Positions 1 to 8,239 are shown, counted from the stretch's first letter. The stretch: DNA of 64,000 nucleotides from Liquorilactobacillus sucicola DSM 21376 = JCM 15457 (GCF_000612445.1 NZ_BALC01000002.1:397214-461213), one strand, 5' to 3'. Notes: generated from the letters alone by a model not told the origin. Translations and numbers: made by a program.

Positions 1-477
1 CAGATTGAGATTGAAACAGTAATCAAGGAAATCGGCGAGCAAGTCGCTGCACGGCTCAGACACCATAATAAGTTGACTAAGTGTTTATCTCTAGATATCG
101 GCTTTTCGTACGCAGCTACAGATGAAGACGGACGTGACGGCTTTCACCATGCGTTAAGCATCGATCCAACCAATAATGATCACGAAATCACCAGACAACT
201 TCTTTTTTTGTTTAGAAAGAACTGGGAAGGGCAAGCAGTTAGAAATATTGCGGTGTACAGCAGCAGATTAATTGCCAATACAGGGCAACAACTTGACTTG
301 TTTTCAAGCTTGGATCGTCAAGCCAAAAACGAGAAGCTAAGTTATGTGATTGACGAAATACACAAACGTTTTGGCTTTACAAAACTTGTTTACGCAACGA
401 GTCTGACAAAAGGTGGGACAGCTATTGAGCGGGCAAAATTAGTAGGTGGACATAATGGAGGAAACAGTTATGAGTAA
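1..477 (+). CDS. Y-family DNA polymerase (UmuC/DinP-like), C-terminal part
   Basis: The frame is open from base 1, so the gene begins upstream of the window and only about 158 C-terminal residues are present. They match the little-finger end of Gram-positive UmuC/ImpB-type translesion polymerases: the segment with LSLDIGFSYA, the run QLDLFSSLDRQAK (a clamp-binding-like QLDLF motif) and the characteristic tail LVGGHNGG. The catalytic palm lies outside the window. The stop overlaps the next gene by 8 bases, so the two are probably translationally coupled. In lactobacilli such genes are often damage-inducible and may sit on mobile elements, but no LexA site is visible here. Confidence 0.85.
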   Translation, partial: QIEIETVIKEIGEQVAARLRHHNKLTKCLSLDIGFSYAATDEDGRDGFHHALSIDPTNNDHEITRQLLFLFRKNWEGQAVRNIAVYSSRLIANTGQQLDLFSSLDRQAKNEKLSYVIDEIHKRFGFTKLVYATSLTKGGTAIERAKLVGGHNGGNSYE

Positions 478-790
478 AGATTTGGAAGTTATTTATAGCC
501 GTACTGAATTGTTGTTCAAGCGAATCAGCCGCACACAGTACTGGATCCAAGTTGCTAACGATCCCTATGATCGCAGTTATAATTTCTTCTTCAACAGTCA
601 GCGCAAGGGCGAACGGTTAAAGTCGGTTCCCTTGCATAGGGTCGATAATTACGACCTTAAATATTTGGAGCAGCTTATCGCAGAATTGAGGAAGAAAACC
701 AGTCTAACTATTAGATTTATTGGGTTTACTACTCTGAGGTGGCCTAAAACACAAAAATTGATTCAATGGAAGCGTGATAAGCTTGAATAA
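470..790 (+). CDS. small hypothetical protein in umuC operon
   Basis: A 106-residue protein of unknown function. I chose the ATG at 470 because GGAGGA lies 6-7 bases upstream; an in-frame GTG at 446 has no ribosome site. It is hydrophilic, with no membrane segment, and has a basic C-terminus (WPKTQKLIQWKRDKLE). It overlaps the end of the polymerase gene and is followed by a YolD-like gene. Small proteins in this position accompany Y-family polymerases in many Firmicutes, so a role in controlling or assembling the polymerase is plausible but not shown by the sequence. Confidence 0.7.
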   Translation: MSKDLEVIYSRTELLFKRISRTQYWIQVANDPYDRSYNFFFNSQRKGERLKSVPLHRVDNYDLKYLEQLIAELRKKTSLTIRFIGFTTLRWPKTQKLIQWKRDKLE

Positions 791-803
791 TAAGGACTTT
801 GAC

Positions 804-1154
804 ATGAAAATAGTTGATAATTTTTTTAAAAATGATTACTACGACCGTGGAATGGTCAAGTGGCAAGGATTCTATTTATCGGATCACACGGCCGCTTTGA
901 ATAAGGAGGATGCTGCTCTCAAACAGAAGTTCCAATATAGGCCGCAGCAAACATTAGAAACGATCACGACTATTCTAGCGGCTGCTTATAGCAGGCAGCA
1001 TGAAGTTACGATTCAACTGAATCAGTTGGACTGCAACCATATAAATACGCCGGTCATAACCACACTTATTCATGGCTACAATGCTAATGATATCGTGATT
1101 GATTTCAAAAAGTTCATTCAGATCGATGATATCCGTAATATTGAGTTTACTTAG
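804..1154 (+). CDS. YolD-like family protein
   Basis: A 116-residue protein. The ATG at 804 is preceded by AAGGAC, and the in-frame GTG at 774 inside the previous gene lacks a site. The segment YDRGMVKWQGFYLSDHTAAL near the N-terminus is the recognisable YolD-family signature (RGMxKWxxFxxLxEH type). YolD proteins are small and commonly encoded beside UmuC-like polymerases, where they are thought to act as UmuD-like partners. The position as third gene of the umuC operon supports this. The exact role here is inferred from neighbourhood and family. Confidence 0.7.
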   Translation: MKIVDNFFKNDYYDRGMVKWQGFYLSDHTAALNKEDAALKQKFQYRPQQTLETITTILAAAYSRQHEVTIQLNQLDCNHINTPVITTLIHGYNANDIVIDFKKFIQIDDIRNIEFT

Positions 1155-1162
1155 AAGATGGT

Positions 1163-1260
1163 GTGTGTCAATAAGCATTAGTTTTTGAGCATTGACTGCA
1201 GATTATGAACATGATCTGATTCTGACTAGGGGTAATCTTGCGGTCAAATGAAAAACTAGC
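1163..1260. repeat. degenerate member of MITE-like repeat family
   Basis: Most of the 318-base gap between the YolD-like gene and asd is this element. It starts with GTGTGTGTCAATAAGC, a decayed form of the GTGCCATAAGTC terminus, and continues with TTTTTGAGCATTGACTGCAG, nearly identical on the opposite strand to bases of the 4884-4999 copy. Its arms AGTTTTT...AAAAACT, TTGAC...GTCAA and GCAGATTA...TAATCTTGC form a long imperfect hairpin that could also terminate the umuC operon. The remaining bases up to 1472 are AT-rich upstream sequence of asd, where I could not settle a promoter. Confidence 0.6.
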
Positions 1261-1472
1261 TCAAAATTTAATTTTTGGTCCAACCTGCTGAATCCTGGCA
1301 AATAAATTTAGACTAATAAATGAATTATCAGAATTATAATTGGATATTTTTCCTTTTTAAGATGCTTTTCTGCTAAAATTGAATTAATATAGTATAAATA
1401 CGAATATGCCCTTGATTTTTGGACGTATTTTTAATACAACTTAATTAATGCAAAAAAAGCGAGGTCAAAAAG

Positions 1473-2558
1473 ATGAGTGAAAAATTAAGAGTTGGTATTT
1501 TAGGTGCCACCGGGATGGTGGGACAGCGTTACATTACGCTGTTGGCAGATCACCCATGGTTTGAAGTGGTTTTAGTCGCAGCTAGTCCGCGCAGTGCAGG
1601 TAAGACATATGAACAGGCTGTTGCTGGGCGCTGGAAACTGGAAGATCCTGTTCCGGATGCAGTTAAAGATTTGGTTGTTTTGGACGTTAACCAAGTCAGC
1701 GAGATTGCAGCCCAGGTTGATTTCGTCTTTTCTGCTGTTAGCATGTCCAAAGACGAGATTAAAAAGATCGAAGAGGAATACGCTAAGGCAGAGATACCAG
1801 TTGTTTCTAACAATAGCGCGCATCGTTGGACACCCGATGTGCCGATGATCGTTCCGGAAATCAATCCGGATCATTCCGATGTTATTAAGTATCAGCAGGA
1901 ACGACTAGGGACAAGTCGCGGTTTTATTGCTGTGAAGCCTAACTGTTCGATTCAAAGCTATGCGCCTGCATTGTCAGCATGGAAGAAGTTCGAGCCGACA
2001 CAAGTAATTGCAACGACTTATCAGGCCATTTCCGGTGCGGGGAAAAACTTTGATGACGCGCCAGAGATCTTGAATAATGTGATTCCGTATATTGGTGGTG
2101 AGGAAGAAAAGTCTGAAAGAGAACCGATGAAGATCTGGGGGAAAGTCGATCCCCAAAAGAAGGAGATCGTCCCAGCTGCTTCACCTGTAATTACCAGTCA
2201 ATGCCTGCGTGTACCTGTGTTATACGGACATACGGCGGCTGTCTTTGTTAATTTTGAAGAACAGCCAAGCAAGGAAGAATTGATTCAAGCACTTGAAAGT
2301 TACAGCGGTGTTCCACAAGAATTGAAGCTGCCAAGTGCGCCGAAACAGTTCATTCAGTATTTAACAGAAGATGACCGGCCGCAAGTTCGTTACGATGTCA
2401 ATTTCGAACACGGAATGGGTATTTCGATTGGACGTTTGCGTCCTGATAAGATTTTTGATTGGAAGTTCGTTGGTTTGTCACATAATACTGCTCGTGGAGC
2501 TGCCGGTGGAGCGATTTTATGTGCTGAACTATTGAAGGCACAAGTATATTACTACTAA
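1473..2558 (+). CDS. asd: aspartate-semialdehyde dehydrogenase
   Basis: Catalyses NADPH-dependent reduction of aspartyl phosphate to aspartate semialdehyde, the branch point to lysine/diaminopimelate, threonine and methionine. The 361-residue protein begins with a Rossmann motif (GATGMVGQRY, residues 11-20). It carries the catalytic cysteine at about residue 158 in KPNCSIQSY and an Arg/His pair in CLRVPVLYGH (R246, H253). The NCSIQSY context and length fit the archaeal/fungal-type ASADH subfamily rather than the E. coli type. A GCGAGG site precedes the ATG. It appears monocistronic, set off by repeats upstream and a terminator downstream. Confidence 0.93.
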   Translation: MSEKLRVGILGATGMVGQRYITLLADHPWFEVVLVAASPRSAGKTYEQAVAGRWKLEDPVPDAVKDLVVLDVNQVSEIAAQVDFVFSAVSMSKDEIKKIEEEYAKAEIPVVSNNSAHRWTPDVPMIVPEINPDHSDVIKYQQERLGTSRGFIAVKPNCSIQSYAPALSAWKKFEPTQVIATTYQAISGAGKNFDDAPEILNNVIPYIGGEEEKSEREPMKIWGKVDPQKKEIVPAASPVITSQCLRVPVLYGHTAAVFVNFEEQPSKEELIQALESYSGVPQELKLPSAPKQFIQYLTEDDRPQVRYDVNFEHGMGISIGRLRPDKIFDWKFVGLSHNTARGAAGGAILCAELLKAQVYYY

Positions 2559-2564
2559 ATAATT

Positions 2565-2786
2565 AATTTTTTAAAGGGAAATATACCAGCGAACGATGAT
2601 TTTTGCGCATTGAGTGTGTGAATTATGCGGGACTATGTAATTCATGCTTGCCCGATGGCAAAAGTGTACTAACGTGCATACCGCAATTAAGACAAGAAAA
2701 CTCAAGGGATGATTGGACAGTAGAGCTTGATGCTGACCTGCGCCCTGTAGACTCTCAGAATTAAATCTGAGGGTCTATTTATTTTT
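2565..2786 (+). ncRNA. possible structured small RNA (or long asd 3' UTR)
   Basis: The 190 bases between the asd stop and the terminator at 2748-2786 do not code but can fold. TTGAGT (near 2614) can pair with ACTCAA (near 2700), AATTATGCGG with CCGCAATTAAG, and TTGCC-CGAT-GGCAA makes a tight inner hairpin. GCGCA near 2606 can pair with TGCGC near 2740. A weak promoter (TTGAAG, about 18 bases, TAAATA) lies at the 3' end of asd. I do not recognise a named RNA family. The next gene has its own extended -10 promoter past the terminator, so this is not its leader. Confidence 0.3.
2748..2786 (+). terminator. intrinsic terminator after asd region
   Basis: A 12-base-pair stem with one G-U pair (TAGACTCTCAGA / TCTGAGGGTCTA), a 6-base loop, then TTTATTTTT. 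It ends either a 190-base asd 3' UTR or a separate small RNA. Confidence 0.85.
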
Positions 2787-2867
2787 GCCGTAAGCATGGA
2801 GCACAACCACTTTTTTGCGAACTCAATGTTGACCTAATACATACTTACTTCGGGCTACTAACAAAAA

Positions 2868-2898
2868 TTAACCGTTAAGCAGCCCTTTATGCTATAAT
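2868..2898 (+). promoter_or_regulatory. extended -10 promoter of the FAD oxidoreductase gene
   Basis: A consensus TATAAT at 2893-2898 is preceded by TGC, giving an extended -10 element. A weak TTAACC lies 19 bases upstream. It stands 46 bases before the start codon. Confidence 0.65.
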
Positions 2899-2943
2899 AC
2901 ATCGTGTGCGATATATAATTGCGAAACAGAGAGGAAAACTATT

Positions 2944-4302
2944 ATGGCAGATTATCAATATGATGTAATTTTTGTTGGGAGCGGCCATGCGAATTGGCAT
3001 GCCGCTGTGACGCTACGGCAAGCAGGAAAGCGGGTCGCTGTTGTCGAGGAGGATCTTGTTGCTGGAACTTGTACGAATTATGGTTGTAATGCCAAGATTT
3101 TGTTGGATGGGCCAGCAGCAGTTTTAAATCAGGTTCACGCATATCAAAAAGAAGATATTATTACAGGAGACTTAAAGATCAATTGGCCTGATTTAATGAA
3201 GTATAAGCACCATGTGATCGATCCGCTGCATGTGCATTTGGCACAGATGTTTAACGCGGCGGGAATTGATCTGCTTAAAGGACACGGTCATTTGGCGGAT
3301 GCACACACAGTTCATGTGGCAGGGAAAGAATACTCTAGTGAATATCTGGTCTTGGGAACTGGTCAGCGGCCGGCAAAATTAAATATTCCTGGTAAAACTT
3401 ATTTGCATGACAGTCGTGATTTCCTAAGCCTGCCGGAATTGCCGGCTCACATTACTTTTATCGGAGCTGGAATCGTTTCTTTGGAATTTGCTGATTTGGC
3501 TCGTATAGCTGGCGCTGAAGTTACTGTGATTGAATTTGCGGAGCGGCCATTGAGAGCTTACTATGACCAATACGTTGATAAGGTTATCAACGTGCTGAAA
3601 GATGCAGGAATTGATTTTCATTTTAAGGAAGCTGTTGATTCGGTGCAGGCGCTTGAGCAAGGATACCTTGTCAGGACAGCATCTGGTTTGACTGTCGAGA
3701 CAGATTATGTAGTTGATGCGACAGGGCGTGTTCCTAACGTTGAAGATTTAGGCTTGGATGAAGTCGGTGTCTCCTATAATCGGCGTGGCATTGAAGTCGA
3801 CAATCATTTGAGGACTTCTCAGAAAAATATTTTTGCCAGTGGGGATGTGTTGGATAAGCAGATTCCACGTTTGACACCGACAGCGACCTTTGAATCAAAC
3901 TATATTGCTGCTCAGATCCTAGGCCTTGATGCTGGAGCGATCAATTACCCAGTCGTTCCCTCAATTGTGTTCACTTTGCCGCGTTTGGCAGAGACTGGTG
4001 TTACTGTCGCAGAAGCCGAAGCAGATGCGGCACAGTACCGAGTTGAACGCATCACTTACGGGCGCAATATGCTTTTTCAAACCAAAAATGAACCAGAAGC
4101 TGAACTAACGATCATCATTGACAGCAAAAATAAGTTAGTTGGTGCAGCCATTTATGGTGATGATGCCCCTGATTTAATCAACATCTTGTCATTGATTATT
4201 AATCAGCATCTATCTGCTGAAGAACTTAGTCAGATGATTTTTGCATTCCCAAGCGCGTCGATTGGAGTTCTAAGTTTGATAATGGCAGCGATGCGGAAAT
4301 AA
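2944..4302 (+). CDS. FAD/NAD(P)-dependent disulfide-reductase-like oxidoreductase
   Basis: A 452-residue flavoprotein with the glutathione reductase/lipoamide dehydrogenase fold. It has an N-terminal FAD motif (VGSGHANWHAA), a redox cysteine pair at C43 and C48 (GTCTNYGCNAK), a second dinucleotide motif (FIGAGIVSLEFADLA, about 172-186) and the FAD-closing motif FASGDVLD. The C-terminal interface ends IFAFPSASIG where classical members have the HPTxxE catalytic dyad, so the proton-relay histidine appears absent. That places it among divergent members (RclA/Har/MerA-like or unknown substrate), not certain glutathione reductase. It is monocistronic with its own promoter and an AGAGGAAAAC site. 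Confidence 0.8.
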   Translation: MADYQYDVIFVGSGHANWHAAVTLRQAGKRVAVVEEDLVAGTCTNYGCNAKILLDGPAAVLNQVHAYQKEDIITGDLKINWPDLMKYKHHVIDPLHVHLAQMFNAAGIDLLKGHGHLADAHTVHVAGKEYSSEYLVLGTGQRPAKLNIPGKTYLHDSRDFLSLPELPAHITFIGAGIVSLEFADLARIAGAEVTVIEFAERPLRAYYDQYVDKVINVLKDAGIDFHFKEAVDSVQALEQGYLVRTASGLTVETDYVVDATGRVPNVEDLGLDEVGVSYNRRGIEVDNHLRTSQKNIFASGDVLDKQIPRLTPTATFESNYIAAQILGLDAGAINYPVVPSIVFTLPRLAETGVTVAEAEADAAQYRVERITYGRNMLFQTKNEPEAELTIIIDSKNKLVGAAIYGDDAPDLINILSLIINQHLSAEELSQMIFAFPSASIGVLSLIMAAMRK

Positions 4303-4400
4303 AAAGATGACTTTAAATGAACTTAAAGAGTTGCTCAAAAGATACAGGCAAGCTTGTCTTTTTGGAGTTGCTTATCAGTTCTAATCAATGGATAATACAG

Positions 4401-4448
4401 AACATACCTAATACTTTTTCCATACACTACCACCTTATTAGGTATGTT
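4401..4448. repeat. 13-bp perfect inverted repeat downstream of oxidoreductase gene
   Basis: AACATACCTAATA (4401-4413) is exactly complementary to TATTAGGTATGTT (4436-4448) across a 22-base loop. No strong T-run follows, so it may be an RNA end-stem or an element border; its role is unknown. Confidence 0.5.
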
Positions 4449-4465
4449 GATAATCTTTCTCAAGG

Positions 4466-4505
4466 AGCTGTGCCAAAAGTTAAATTTTGACACAGCCCCT
4501 CTTTT
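4466..4505 (+). terminator. terminator hairpin of the covarying family
   Basis: GGAGCTGTGCCAAAA pairs with TTTTGACACAGCCCC around GTTAAA, with one C/A mismatch, followed by TCTTTTATT. The same stem with compensating changes recurs beside other copies of the repeat family. Confidence 0.75.
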
Positions 4506-4575
4506 ATTCCGTATAAACGTGTTCCATAAGTCAAAATTCTCCGTCTAACTTCGAATTTTCCCGACTTTGTACTGC
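4505..4575 (+). repeat. MITE-like repeat, internally deleted copy
   Basis: Shares GTATAAACGTGTTCCATAAG and the following AAAATTCTCCGTCTAACTTCG with the copies at 16146 and 60911. It lacks their internal hairpin: it jumps from TTCGAATT straight to TTCCCGACTTTGTACTGC. Confidence 0.8.
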
Positions 4576-4709
4576 TTTATTGCTTTTTGGATAGTAAGTG
4601 TCTATTTGGAGTTGTAACTGAACAGAAGCTGTAATAAAAATAAATTGGACGTGCTTAAGATGGTTTCCTTTCACACTATTTAAAAGCATATTCGATTATC
4701 ATGTGTGCA

Positions 4710-4744
4710 GACTAGGTTATGATAACGCCTAGTCATTTTTATTT
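4710..4744 (+). terminator. CTAG-type hairpin repeat 1
   Basis: GACTAGG and CCTAGTC flank TTATGATAACG, followed by ATTTTTATTTT. Nearly the same hairpin, loop and upstream CATGTG context recur at 35276-35315, so it belongs to a second dispersed repeat family. Confidence 0.7.
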
Positions 4745-4883
4745 TCACAATGCAGCATTTTTAATGCTAAAAACAAGTATCACAGAAATACGATAACAAA
4801 AATGCGCGGGCGAGAAGTCTGAGAAGAATAGATTGTCTTCGTCCTTGGTGGCAATTATATGTTTTTGATCCGTTAGTAAAAAC

Positions 4884-4999
4884 GAGTGTGCCATAAGTCG
4901 GTAAAGCTGAGTACTAACATGAGATTATGAACATAACATGTTGTTTTGTTACGTGTAATCTGCAGTTAATGCTCAAAACTCAAGACTTATGGCACACTC
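4884..4999. mobile_element. MITE-like element with perfect 16-bp terminal inverted repeats
   Basis: Bases 4884-4899 (GAGTGTGCCATAAGTC) are the exact reverse complement of 4984-4999. The 116-base element has no coding capacity. Inside it, GAGTACTAAC and ATGAGATTA find complements in TAATCT and AGTTAATGCTC, so the whole folds into a long hairpin. Its outer left part aligns with the full-length family copies. No clear target duplication is seen. Confidence 0.8.
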
Positions 5000-5021
5000 C
5001 CAAGTGAACTGAAAGCAGCTG

Positions 5022-5284
5022 TTATTTTGTCCTATCTGAACTAAGCACAGGCCGTACTAACATTCCTAATAAGAGAATTCCGATGACACTGACGATTGTA
5101 CCAGCAAGAAACTGCCAGCCAAGAAAATACCCAGAGCTGTTGTTGCAAAAAGTCCAAAAATAGTCAACAAAATACCTAGTTTCTGGGTCAAATTAAGACG
5201 TGTAAAATCGCGGTAAAAACCGACTTCTAATAGTAAAACACCAATGACGGCAATTGTTCCAAAAAGAATATGACCAAAAATCAT
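5022..5284 (-). pseudogene. small three-helix membrane protein, frameshifted
   Basis: The unbroken frame from 5284 to 5066 gives 72 residues with two hydrophobic helices (HILFGTIAVIGVLLLEV and ILLTIFGLFATTALGIFLAG), ending in a non-hydrophobic tail. Shifting frame near 5111-5118 restores a third helix, FLAGTIVSVIGILLLGMLV, with a hydrophilic end RPVLSSDRTK and a stop at 5022. One missing base accounts for this exactly, giving 87 residues. The start has a strong AGGGGGAAAAT site. I do not recognise the family; small membrane proteins of this shape are common in lactobacilli. Confidence 0.65.
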
Positions 5285-5438
5285 GTATTTTCCCCCTAGT
5301 AAGAATTTTAATTGTGCACAAAGTATAGCAATTTTAAAATAATTACGTCAAGCAATCCTATCAAAAAGGCTGGTTATAGGGGAAAAAGGGGAACTCTTTT
5401 TGATTTGCTAGCTAAATCATATCAGCAAGTGTAATCGC

Positions 5439-5466
5439 TTGCATTTTAGTGAAGATACTATATAAT
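5439..5466 (+). promoter_or_regulatory. promoter of candidate ncRNA
   Basis: TTGCAT (5439-5444), 16-base spacer, consensus TATAAT (5461-5466). No open reading frame follows, which points to an RNA gene. Confidence 0.55.
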
Positions 5467-5472
5467 ACAGAG

Positions 5473-5737
5473 TGTAAGGGGTTATAGCAAACGCTATAAT
5501 CGAAAGCTTGACATCATGCTTGCATGGTAGTTAGGCAAAAGAAGCTGTCGCGAGGCAGTTAGAAAAGAGGTTAGAGTTTGACTATCCCTTATGTAACAGC
5601 AGTCCAGCGAGATAATTAATAAAATTGTTGATGATTTTAAAGAGATTTAAGGTTGTTAAAGATTGAGTTAGTTAGATCGGAAGAGAAAAAGGAAAGTGTG
5701 AAGAGCTTAAACTTTATCTTGCTGGACTGTTTTTTTG
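5473..5737 (+). ncRNA. candidate non-coding RNA, about 265 nt
   Basis: A promoter with consensus -10 is followed by non-coding but structured sequence. TAAGGGG near 5475 pairs with CCCTTA near 5590, closing a domain that contains the hairpin TTATAGC-AAAC-GCTATAA. A second domain is closed by a 16-base-pair stem, CAGTCCAGCGAGATAA (5600-5615) with TTATCTTGCTGGACTG (5714-5729), followed at once by seven Ts, as in a terminator with a very long loop. The loop contains a purine-rich run (5665-5705). I could not match it to 6S, RNase P, tmRNA, SRP or a known riboswitch. Confidence 0.5.
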
Positions 5738-5976
5738 TGCGATGAATTGTCGAATAAAAGTATTTCTGCCATACGATACCCAAAAGTACACTCTCCTGTT
5801 GTACAAGCAAACAACCCTTATACAAATCCATGATATTGGCAGGTTAAATGCATTACAAAATAGTTTTTCCCCCTGAACATCATGATGTAATACTACTTGA
5901 ATATGCAGGGGCTTTCGGTACTCCATTAGGGAATTGACTGTTTCAGTGATTATTATGTGCAGCGGACAGTTTAAAA

Positions 5977-6030
5977 TAGATGGAGAATTTTGACTTACGG
6001 AACACGCTTATAGGAAATGGATAGAGGAGA
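5977..6030 (-). repeat. MITE-like repeat, partial copy
   Basis: On the minus strand it reads CTATAAGCGTGTTCCGTAAG then TCAAAATTCTCCATCT, matching the left half of the family. Between the ncRNA (5737) and here only AT-rich, non-coding sequence is seen; small minus-strand frames there lack ribosome sites. A degenerate terminator-like sequence (6030-6056) follows. Confidence 0.65.
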
Positions 6031-6179
6031 GGCTGTGACATAAGTCTCTCTGTTTTGTGTGCGAATGGGTAAAATTTTGCTTGTGACAAACACGTCTTTA
6101 ATGCACAAAAAAACAGGATATCAAAGGATCAAAGTCGATCATTGACATTCTGCTTCATTACAAACTCTTTAATTGTATA

Positions 6180-8044
6180 TTATATATTGGCTTGAAGAAT
6201 TTCTCTTCCATGTGAACCATCGTCAGCGGCTATTAAACTTACTTCCTTATACTCACCGCTATTTGTTACGATCACGAATGTTGATGTGTCATAACCAGCC
6301 TCTTCTATCCCGTTGAGATCAAATTGAATTAAGAGCTGTCCGGCTTTAACAGTCTCGCCTTGTTTGACTTTGGCGAAGAAATGTTTTCCATTCAGTTTTA
6401 CCGTATCAATGCCGATATGAATTAGTAGCTCTGTACCATTTTTTGAGGTAATACCAATTGCATGATTTGTTTTGAATAACATAGTAATAGTACCATCGAA
6501 TGGTGCATAAACTTTGCCATTTGTTGGGTAGATAACCATTCCTTGGCCCATTGAACCAGATGCAAATGCTGGATCATTAGCTTCCGCAATATCGGCAACA
6601 TGTCCGTCTAAAGGTTGCAGCACGACTTCATTTGATAGTTCCTTTGCATTTCCAACTTGGTCGGTGCTGACTTTAGTGCTTTCGACTTCATCGATACCGA
6701 TTACCAAAGTAACAATCAGCGCAACTGCGAAACAAATAACTAAGCCGATTATATAAGAGACGAAGGTACTGCCGACAAAGGCTGGTAAGGTTGTTAAACC
6801 ACCGAAAACAAATGCAAAGGCTTTAACATGCAGGCCTCCGATGAACGCACCACCAACTGCACCGCCAATAACAGCTCCGATTAGAGGTTTTTTGTACTTA
6901 ACACCAATACCATAAATAGCAGGTTCTGTGATACCAGCGAAGAAGATAGAGAGCAATGCAGATATTGAATAGGCTTTCATTTTAGTGTCCTTGGTTCTGA
7001 AAAATGTGCGAGAGTAGCTCCAGCCATTCCGAAGTTAGCGGCTGCAGTCAAAGGAACGATAAAGTCATAACCTAACTTACTAATGTTCTGGATCATTACG
7101 GGGTTGACAGCCCATTGTAACCCGAAAATCACAAACAGGTTCCAAGCTCCGCCGACAATCGCACCAGCAATCCAACCATTTGAGTTCATCAAGATATTAA
7201 TTCCATTGGAGATCCATTCGCCTAAGTAGACACCGAAAGGTCCAAACGCCCCTGCTGTTAACGGAACCATGATAAACAGTGATAGTAGGGGGACAAAAAG
7301 CAATTGCAAGCTTTCAGGTATATATCTTTTGAGATAACGTTCAACATAAGAAAGACACCAGATAGATAAAATTGCAGGAATTACAGTTGAGGTGTAGGAC
7401 ATCGTTACAATCGGGATACCAAAGAAATGAGTGATGACACCGTTACCATGATTTCCCATGATTTGGGTGAATTCAGGCATAATTAAGGCACCCATCACGG
7501 CAGCAGCAACATATTTGTTAACCTTAAATTTTTCTGCGGAGGTAATTGCTAGAAGAACTGGTAGAAAGTAGAAAACAGCGGTTGAAGCTGCTGTCAGTAT
7601 ATGATAAGTTCCTGATGATTCTGGCAGCCAACCAATTTGGTTTAATAAGAGAACGACACCTCGCAGTACACCTGAACCTGCAAGCAAGGGAAGCAGGGGG
7701 GTAAAGATACCTGCTACAACATCTAAAAAGCCTGATATCAGGCCATGCTGATTTTTTTCGTGGTCGTCATTTTGATCTGTTTCCTGATTTAATTGTGTTC
7801 CAGCAAGTAATTGATCATATACGTCAGCTACAGCTGGACCAATGATTACTTGAAATTGGCCTCCATTTTCAACAACACTGATTACACCGTTTAAATCTTC
7901 GATTTCAGCTTTATTCTTGTTTGCAATCTGATCATCTTTTAATAACATTCTTAACCGTGTAGCACAGTGAGATATACCTTGGATATTTTTTTCGCCACCA
8001 ACTAAGTCTAATATTTTTTTGCCAAGTGGTTTCTCATTGTTCAT
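6180..8044 (-). pseudogene. beta-glucoside-type PTS permease IIBCA, frameshifted
   Basis: Imports and phosphorylates a sugar at the membrane. Domain order is IIB (residues 1-90, phosphorylated C27 in ISHCATRLR), IIC (about 100-480, hydrophobic) and IIA (last 150 residues, phosphorylated His in ELLIHIGID). The frame breaks near 7000-7010: residues read ATLAHFSEP then stop, while the next frame continues FRTKDTKMKAYSISAL. One missing base repairs it to about 622 residues, the normal bglF-type length. If real, the second part (ATG at 6980, overlapping the stop as ATGA) could be translated separately. The divergent epimerase/RpiB genes and shared operator suggest an aldohexose such as allose as substrate. 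Confidence 0.85.
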
Positions 8045-8065
8045 AAGTGATCACCCTTTCATCGA

Positions 8066-8087
8066 TTTGAGCAAACGATTTCTCAAA
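8066..8087. promoter_or_regulatory. LacI-type operator O1
   Basis: A 22-base near-palindrome, TTTGAG..CG..CTCAAA with a central CG typical of LacI-family sites. It lies directly after the -10 of the minus-strand PTS promoter, so bound repressor would block it. It is identical to the site at 8193-8214. Confidence 0.85.
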
Positions 8088-8090
8088 ACA

Positions 8091-8119
8091 AGTCTAGCAT
8101 GTGATCATATTTACGTCAA
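8091..8119 (-). promoter_or_regulatory. promoter of the PTS gene
   Basis: On the minus strand: TTGACG (8119-8114), 17-base spacer ending TGC, TAGACT (8096-8091). It is divergent from, and symmetric with, the promoter at 8160-8188. Confidence 0.75.
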
Positions 8120-8159
8120 TATAATATTTTTGGGGTTTAAAAAACTTGAATTAAGGTAT

Positions 8160-8188
8160 TTGACGAGATAAAAAATAGATGCTATAGT
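8160..8188 (+). promoter_or_regulatory. promoter of the epimerase-rpiB operon
   Basis: TTGACG (8160-8165), 17-base spacer, TATAGT (8183-8188). The predicted start falls inside operator O2. Confidence 0.8.
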
Positions 8189-8192
8189 TTTA

Positions 8193-8214
8193 TTTGAGCA
8201 AACGATTTCTCAAA
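8193..8214. promoter_or_regulatory. LacI-type operator O2
   Basis: The second exact copy of the 22-base operator, centred 127 bases from O1 (about 12 helical turns), which would favour looping by a tetrameric repressor. The LacI-family gene at 9479 is the obvious candidate regulator. Confidence 0.85.
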
Positions 8215-8239
8215 TATAGAATTTAAGAGGTTGATGAAA

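Noticed and set aside
4401..4448. 13-bp inverted repeat as an operator
   Set aside because: The arms are 22 bases apart and it lies downstream of a gene with no promoter beside it; an RNA stem or element border is more likely.
5666..5690. AGATCGGAAGAG matches the start of a common sequencing adapter
   Set aside because: Only 12 bases match and the following AAAAAGG departs from adapter sequence; it lies inside a plausible RNA gene. Chance is more likely than contamination.
5637..5926. Two minus-strand frames of 64 and 70 codons
   Set aside because: They overlap the candidate RNA or lie in AT-rich gap sequence, lack ribosome sites and show no domain features.
6977..6980. ATGA overlap suggesting the PTS is naturally split into two coupled proteins
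   Set aside because: The break falls inside the membrane IIC domain and one base restores a standard 622-residue permease; eight other similar one-base breaks exist in the window.
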